A stretch of 35,085 bases of DNA from JBOGJG01 sp050747825 (GTDB lineage: Bacteria > Acidobacteriota > UBA6911 > RPQK01 > JBOGJG01), in assembly GCA_050747825.1 (NCBI GenBank), contig JBOGJG010000169.1, positions 1-35,085 of the forward strand. Direction: 5' to 3'. The notes below the pieces were generated by a model. It ran no database searches and was not told the DNA's origin. It was given only the letters and a program-made list of their open reading frames with translations. Shown here piece after piece: positions 32,684 through 35,085 of this stretch; the first letter of the stretch is position 1; the number at the start of each line of letters is the position of its first letter. Both the position numbers and the translations under genes were made by a program.

Positions 32684-33976
32684 TTACAGCTTCACGACGT
32701 TGGCGGCTCCGGCCTTATACACATTGCGGCTGTCGAAGATCAGTTGAGCGGATTTCTGAATCGTCTCATAATCGAAGCAGGAGTGATCGGTAGTGAGAAC
32801 AATCAGATCGTAGTCCCGAAGTTTCTCCGGATCGATTGCTACCGACTTCTTCGAGATTCCATCCACTGAAAGTATCGGCACAAAGGGGTCGCTGTAATCG
32901 ATCCGGGCTCCTTCATTTTCCAAGAGCCGGATAATGTCCAGCGCCGGCGACTCTCTGAAATCGCTGATGTTTTTCTTGTAAGCCACTCCCATTATCAGAA
33001 TTCTCGAGCCGTTGACACACTTTCGCTTCTGGTTCAGCGCCCTGGCAATCTTCTGGACGCAATACTCGGGCATGTGCGTGTTCACTTCACTGGCCAGTTC
33101 GATAAAGCGCGCGTTGTAGTTGAGCATCTTGAGCTTCCAGGAGAGATATATGGGGTCGATGGGAATGCAGTGGCCTCCCAGACCGGGACCCGGGAAAAAG
33201 GGCATGAAGCCGAACGGCTTAGTGGCCGCCGCCTCGATCACTTCCCAGACAGGCACTCCCAACTTGTCGCACATAATGGCGATCTCGTTCACCAGACCGA
33301 TATTGACCGCCCTGAACGTGTTCTCCAGCAGCTTGACCATCTCGGCGGCGGCGGCCGAAGAGACAGGGATCACCTGCTTGATGGCCTGCTCGTAGAGCGT
33401 CGTGGCCATTTCCGAACAGGCGGGGGTTATCCCGCCCACGATCTTGGGAGTATTGCGGGTATTATAAAAGGCATTTCCAGGGTCCACGCGCTCGGGAGAA
33501 AAGGCCAGGAAGAGATTCTCCCCAACGACAAATTCCCCATCGGCCAATTCAGGCAAGAGCACCTCCTCGGTCGTACCCGGGTAGGTCGTGCTCTCCAGGA
33601 CAATCAGCATGTTCGAATGAATGTGCTTCCGTATACTCTGGGCGGCGCTGAGAATAAAGCTGATATCCGGATCCTTGGTCTTGCGCAATGGAGTGGGCAC
33701 ACAGATGCTGACGCAGTCTAATCGGGAAACTATTTCGTAGCAGCTATGCGCTTTGAATCGGCCGGACTCGAGAGCGCTTTGCAGAATTGAGGGTTTGAGG
33801 TCCAGAACGTGGGATTCGCCCTGGTTCAGCCGCGCGACTCTCTGCGCGTCAGCATCGATGCCGTGGACGTTAAAACCACTGCGGACAAACTCCATAGCCA
33901 GAGGCAGACCCACATATCCCAGACCAACGATACCCAGTTCGGCCTTCTTATCCTTAATCTTGTTCTTTAGATCCAT
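32684..33976 (-). CDS. UDP-N-acetylhexosamine 6-dehydrogenase (WbpA/TviB-like)
   Basis: Two-step NAD-dependent oxidation of a UDP-HexNAc to the uronic acid. The 430 residues have the Rossmann motif GIVGLGYVGLPLA (about 15-27), ESTTYPGTTEEV, the middle dimer helix AVNIGLVNEIAIMCDKLGV, the catalytic cysteine in GPGLGGHCIPIDP and the C-terminal NAD domain GVAYKKNISDFRESPA. The sequence is closer in style to WbpA/TviB (UDP-GlcNAc) than to UDP-glucose dehydrogenase. It overlaps the epimerase by 23 nt, the TviB/TviC pairing that yields UDP-GlcNAcA/GalNAcA. Confidence 0.9.
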   Translation of the reverse strand: MDLKNKIKDKKAELGIVGLGYVGLPLAMEFVRSGFNVHGIDADAQRVARLNQGESHVLDLKPSILQSALESGRFKAHSCYEIVSRLDCVSICVPTPLRKTKDPDISFILSAAQSIRKHIHSNMLIVLESTTYPGTTEEVLLPELADGEFVVGENLFLAFSPERVDPGNAFYNTRNTPKIVGGITPACSEMATTLYEQAIKQVIPVSSAAAAEMVKLLENTFRAVNIGLVNEIAIMCDKLGVPVWEVIEAAATKPFGFMPFFPGPGLGGHCIPIDPIYLSWKLKMLNYNARFIELASEVNTHMPEYCVQKIARALNQKRKCVNGSRILIMGVAYKKNISDFRESPALDIIRLLENEGARIDYSDPFVPILSVDGISKKSVAIDPEKLRDYDLIVLTTDHSCFDYETIQKSAQLIFDSRNVYKAGAANVVKL

Positions 33977-34964
33977 ATAGTCTCTGAACCGGTTCTCCTG
34001 CCATTGCCCGCTTCTCGCGACGGGCGAACCACTCGGCCGTGCGGCGCAGACCTTCGCGAAACAAAATCAGTGGCTTGAAGCCCATCTTTTCCACGGCCAA
34101 ACGGATATCGGCCTGCGAGTGGCGCACGTCGCCGAGTCGGGCCGCCTGGTACAGGGGCTGCAGCCGGGTCCCCAGGATCTCATTGAGCATGGACACCACC
34201 TGATTCAGGCTGAATCGCTCTCCGCAGGCTACATTCAGGCTGAGACCCCGGACCTCTGAGCTGGCTGCAATGAGATTGGCAGAAACCACATTATCGATGT
34301 AAGTAAAATCCCGGCTCTGCTCTCCATCCCCAAAAATGATGGGCCTCTCACCCCGAAGCATGCGCGTGATGAAACGCGGAATGACCGCTGCATATTCCGA
34401 CTTCGGGTCCTGGCGCGGTCCGAAAACATTAAAATACCTTAAACCTATCGCGGGAAGCTCATAGATATCCGAAAAGACCTGGCAGTACAGCTCTCCTACG
34501 TATTTGGTCAAAGCGTAGGGGGAAATCGGATTCGGCTTCATCTCCTCGTGCTTGGGAAGAACTTCCGAATCTCCGTACACCGAAGAGCTGGCGGCAAAGA
34601 CCACTTTGCGCACGCCGGCATCGCGAGCGGCCAGGAGCACTTTCAGAGTTCCTTCCACATTGGCCGAATTGCTCTCCAGCGGATCCCTTACCGAGCGCTG
34701 GACCGAGGCTATAGCGGCCTGATGGTAAACGACGCCGGCCCCGCTGAAAAGATCTCTCAGGGCGTCCAGGTCCCGAATGTCCGCATCGATGACCTCCAGG
34801 TGATCGGCAAACTCCTCAGCCAGGTCCTGGGTGTTCTCGCGATGTCCGGTTGAGAAGTTATCGATTATTCGGACGCGGCTTCCGCGCTGGAGAAGGGCTG
34901 TGGCCAGGTGAGAGCCAATGAATCCGGCTCCTCCCGTTACTGCATTTAAATCCTTATGAGTCAT
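33954..34964 (-). CDS. UDP-N-acetylhexosamine(uronate) 4-epimerase-like SDR (WbpP/TviC-like)
   Basis: 336-residue extended short-chain dehydrogenase. NAD-binding TGGAGFIGSH lies near the N-terminus (about 10-19), the catalytic Ser is in ASSSVYGDS, and YxxxK is in SPYALTKYVGE. RYFNVFGPRQDP is typical of the UDP-hexose epimerase branch. Neighbouring the WbpA/TviB-like dehydrogenase, it probably interconverts gluco and galacto UDP-HexNAc or UDP-HexNAcA. It heads the O-chain operon, with AGGAGGAGG directly before the ATG and an extended -10 upstream. Confidence 0.9.
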   Translation of the reverse strand: MTHKDLNAVTGGAGFIGSHLATALLQRGSRVRIIDNFSTGHRENTQDLAEEFADHLEVIDADIRDLDALRDLFSGAGVVYHQAAIASVQRSVRDPLESNSANVEGTLKVLLAARDAGVRKVVFAASSSVYGDSEVLPKHEEMKPNPISPYALTKYVGELYCQVFSDIYELPAIGLRYFNVFGPRQDPKSEYAAVIPRFITRMLRGERPIIFGDGEQSRDFTYIDNVVSANLIAASSEVRGLSLNVACGERFSLNQVVSMLNEILGTRLQPLYQAARLGDVRHSQADIRLAVEKMGFKPLILFREGLRRTAEWFARREKRAMAGEPVQRLYGSKEQD

Positions 34965-34999
34965 CCTCCTCCTGCAATTCGTACGGCCGGATTCTAACA
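34965..34999 (-). promoter_or_regulatory. Extended -10 promoter and strong ribosome site of the O-chain operon
   Basis: TGTTAGAAT (34999-34991) is an extended -10 (TGnTAnAAT). About 20 nt further, AGGAGGAGG (34973-34965) abuts the epimerase ATG. No good -35 is seen, as is common with extended -10 promoters. Confidence 0.5.
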
Positions 35000-35047
35000 G
35001 AAAGTGGATTGCCAGGGATACCCTTTGCTACCATCGGCGGAGTCGGG

Positions 35048-35072
35048 AAAACCGGGGACGGTCACCTCTTTT
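35048..35072. repeat. Possible edge of a REP/RAYT-type element
   Basis: AAAACCGGGGACGGTCACC followed by TCTTTT resembles, from memory, the ends flanking IS200-like REP-associated transposases (GGGGACxGxCAC words). The window ends here, so no transposase can be seen. Confidence 0.2.
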
Positions 35073-35085
35073 CGGTGCCCAAAAG

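Overview
The window is a GC-rich chromosomal segment (roughly 56-58% G+C by eye) from a diderm, LPS-bearing bacterium. It carries a Kdo synthesis operon (kdsB-pyrG-kdsA-kdsD), an MsbA-type lipid A flippase, a Kdo kinase-like gene and an ABC-dependent O-polysaccharide locus. KdsA is of the Cys-containing, metal-dependent type. The gene order msbA-yicC-gmk-rpoZ-coaBC-era followed by udg-priA, and the general protein style, fit Acidobacteriota best. A deep-branching proteobacterial or related lineage cannot be excluded from sequence alone.

Layout. 1-471: no intact gene; a remnant of an isoprenylcysteine methyltransferase-like gene beside an attC-like inverted repeat, next to a tRNA-Gly(CCC) at 472-543. 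618-1826 (+): a PLP aminotransferase. 1803-6017 (-): the Kdo/CTP operon. 6112-7142 (+): a DUF2085 membrane protein coupled to a second membrane protein. 7146-10402 (-): pstC-pstA-pstB-phoU without pstS. 10490-14054 (-): a tightly coupled five-gene unit (JAMM peptidase, DUF697 GTPase, CDF zinc exporter, GrdB-like protein, small coiled-coil protein). 14294-17390 (-): udg and priA. 17564-23325 (-): msbA-yicC-gmk-rpoZ-coaBC-era. 23439-25572 (+): mtnA and tsaD. 25484-27435 (-): two family-2 glycosyltransferases. 27468-28361 (+): Kdo kinase-like. 28298-34964 (-): the O-polysaccharide operon, read as epimerase, nucleotide-sugar dehydrogenase, ligase, GT4, wzm, wzt.

How the genes work together. KdsD, KdsA and KdsB make CMP-Kdo, with PyrG supplying CTP. 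MsbA flips the lipid A core, the WaaP/KdkA-like kinase probably phosphorylates the core, and the 26-35 kb block makes and exports an O-chain predicted to contain an N-acetylhexosaminuronic acid, then ligates it.

The most unusual signal is a set of short tandem word arrays, mostly with a 7- or 8-base period. They sit at gene boundaries: pyrG/kdsA, pstC/coiled-coil gene, M67/priA, udg/priA, inside udg, msbA 5', mtnA/tsaD, and the GT/GT junction. The words differ between loci (TCACGAG, GAGGCCT, GGTCAGC, AGTTCCA, GTGAGAGA and others), often occur as inverted pairs, and in several cases supply the start codon, stop codon, protein tail or interdomain linker. They resemble the short tandemly repeated repetitive (STRR) heptamers described in cyanobacteria. 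Second leads are a perfect palindrome giving back-to-back -10 boxes to two divergent genes, a recurring leaderless-promoter arrangement, and the five-gene JAMM/GTPase/CDF/GrdB-like unit.
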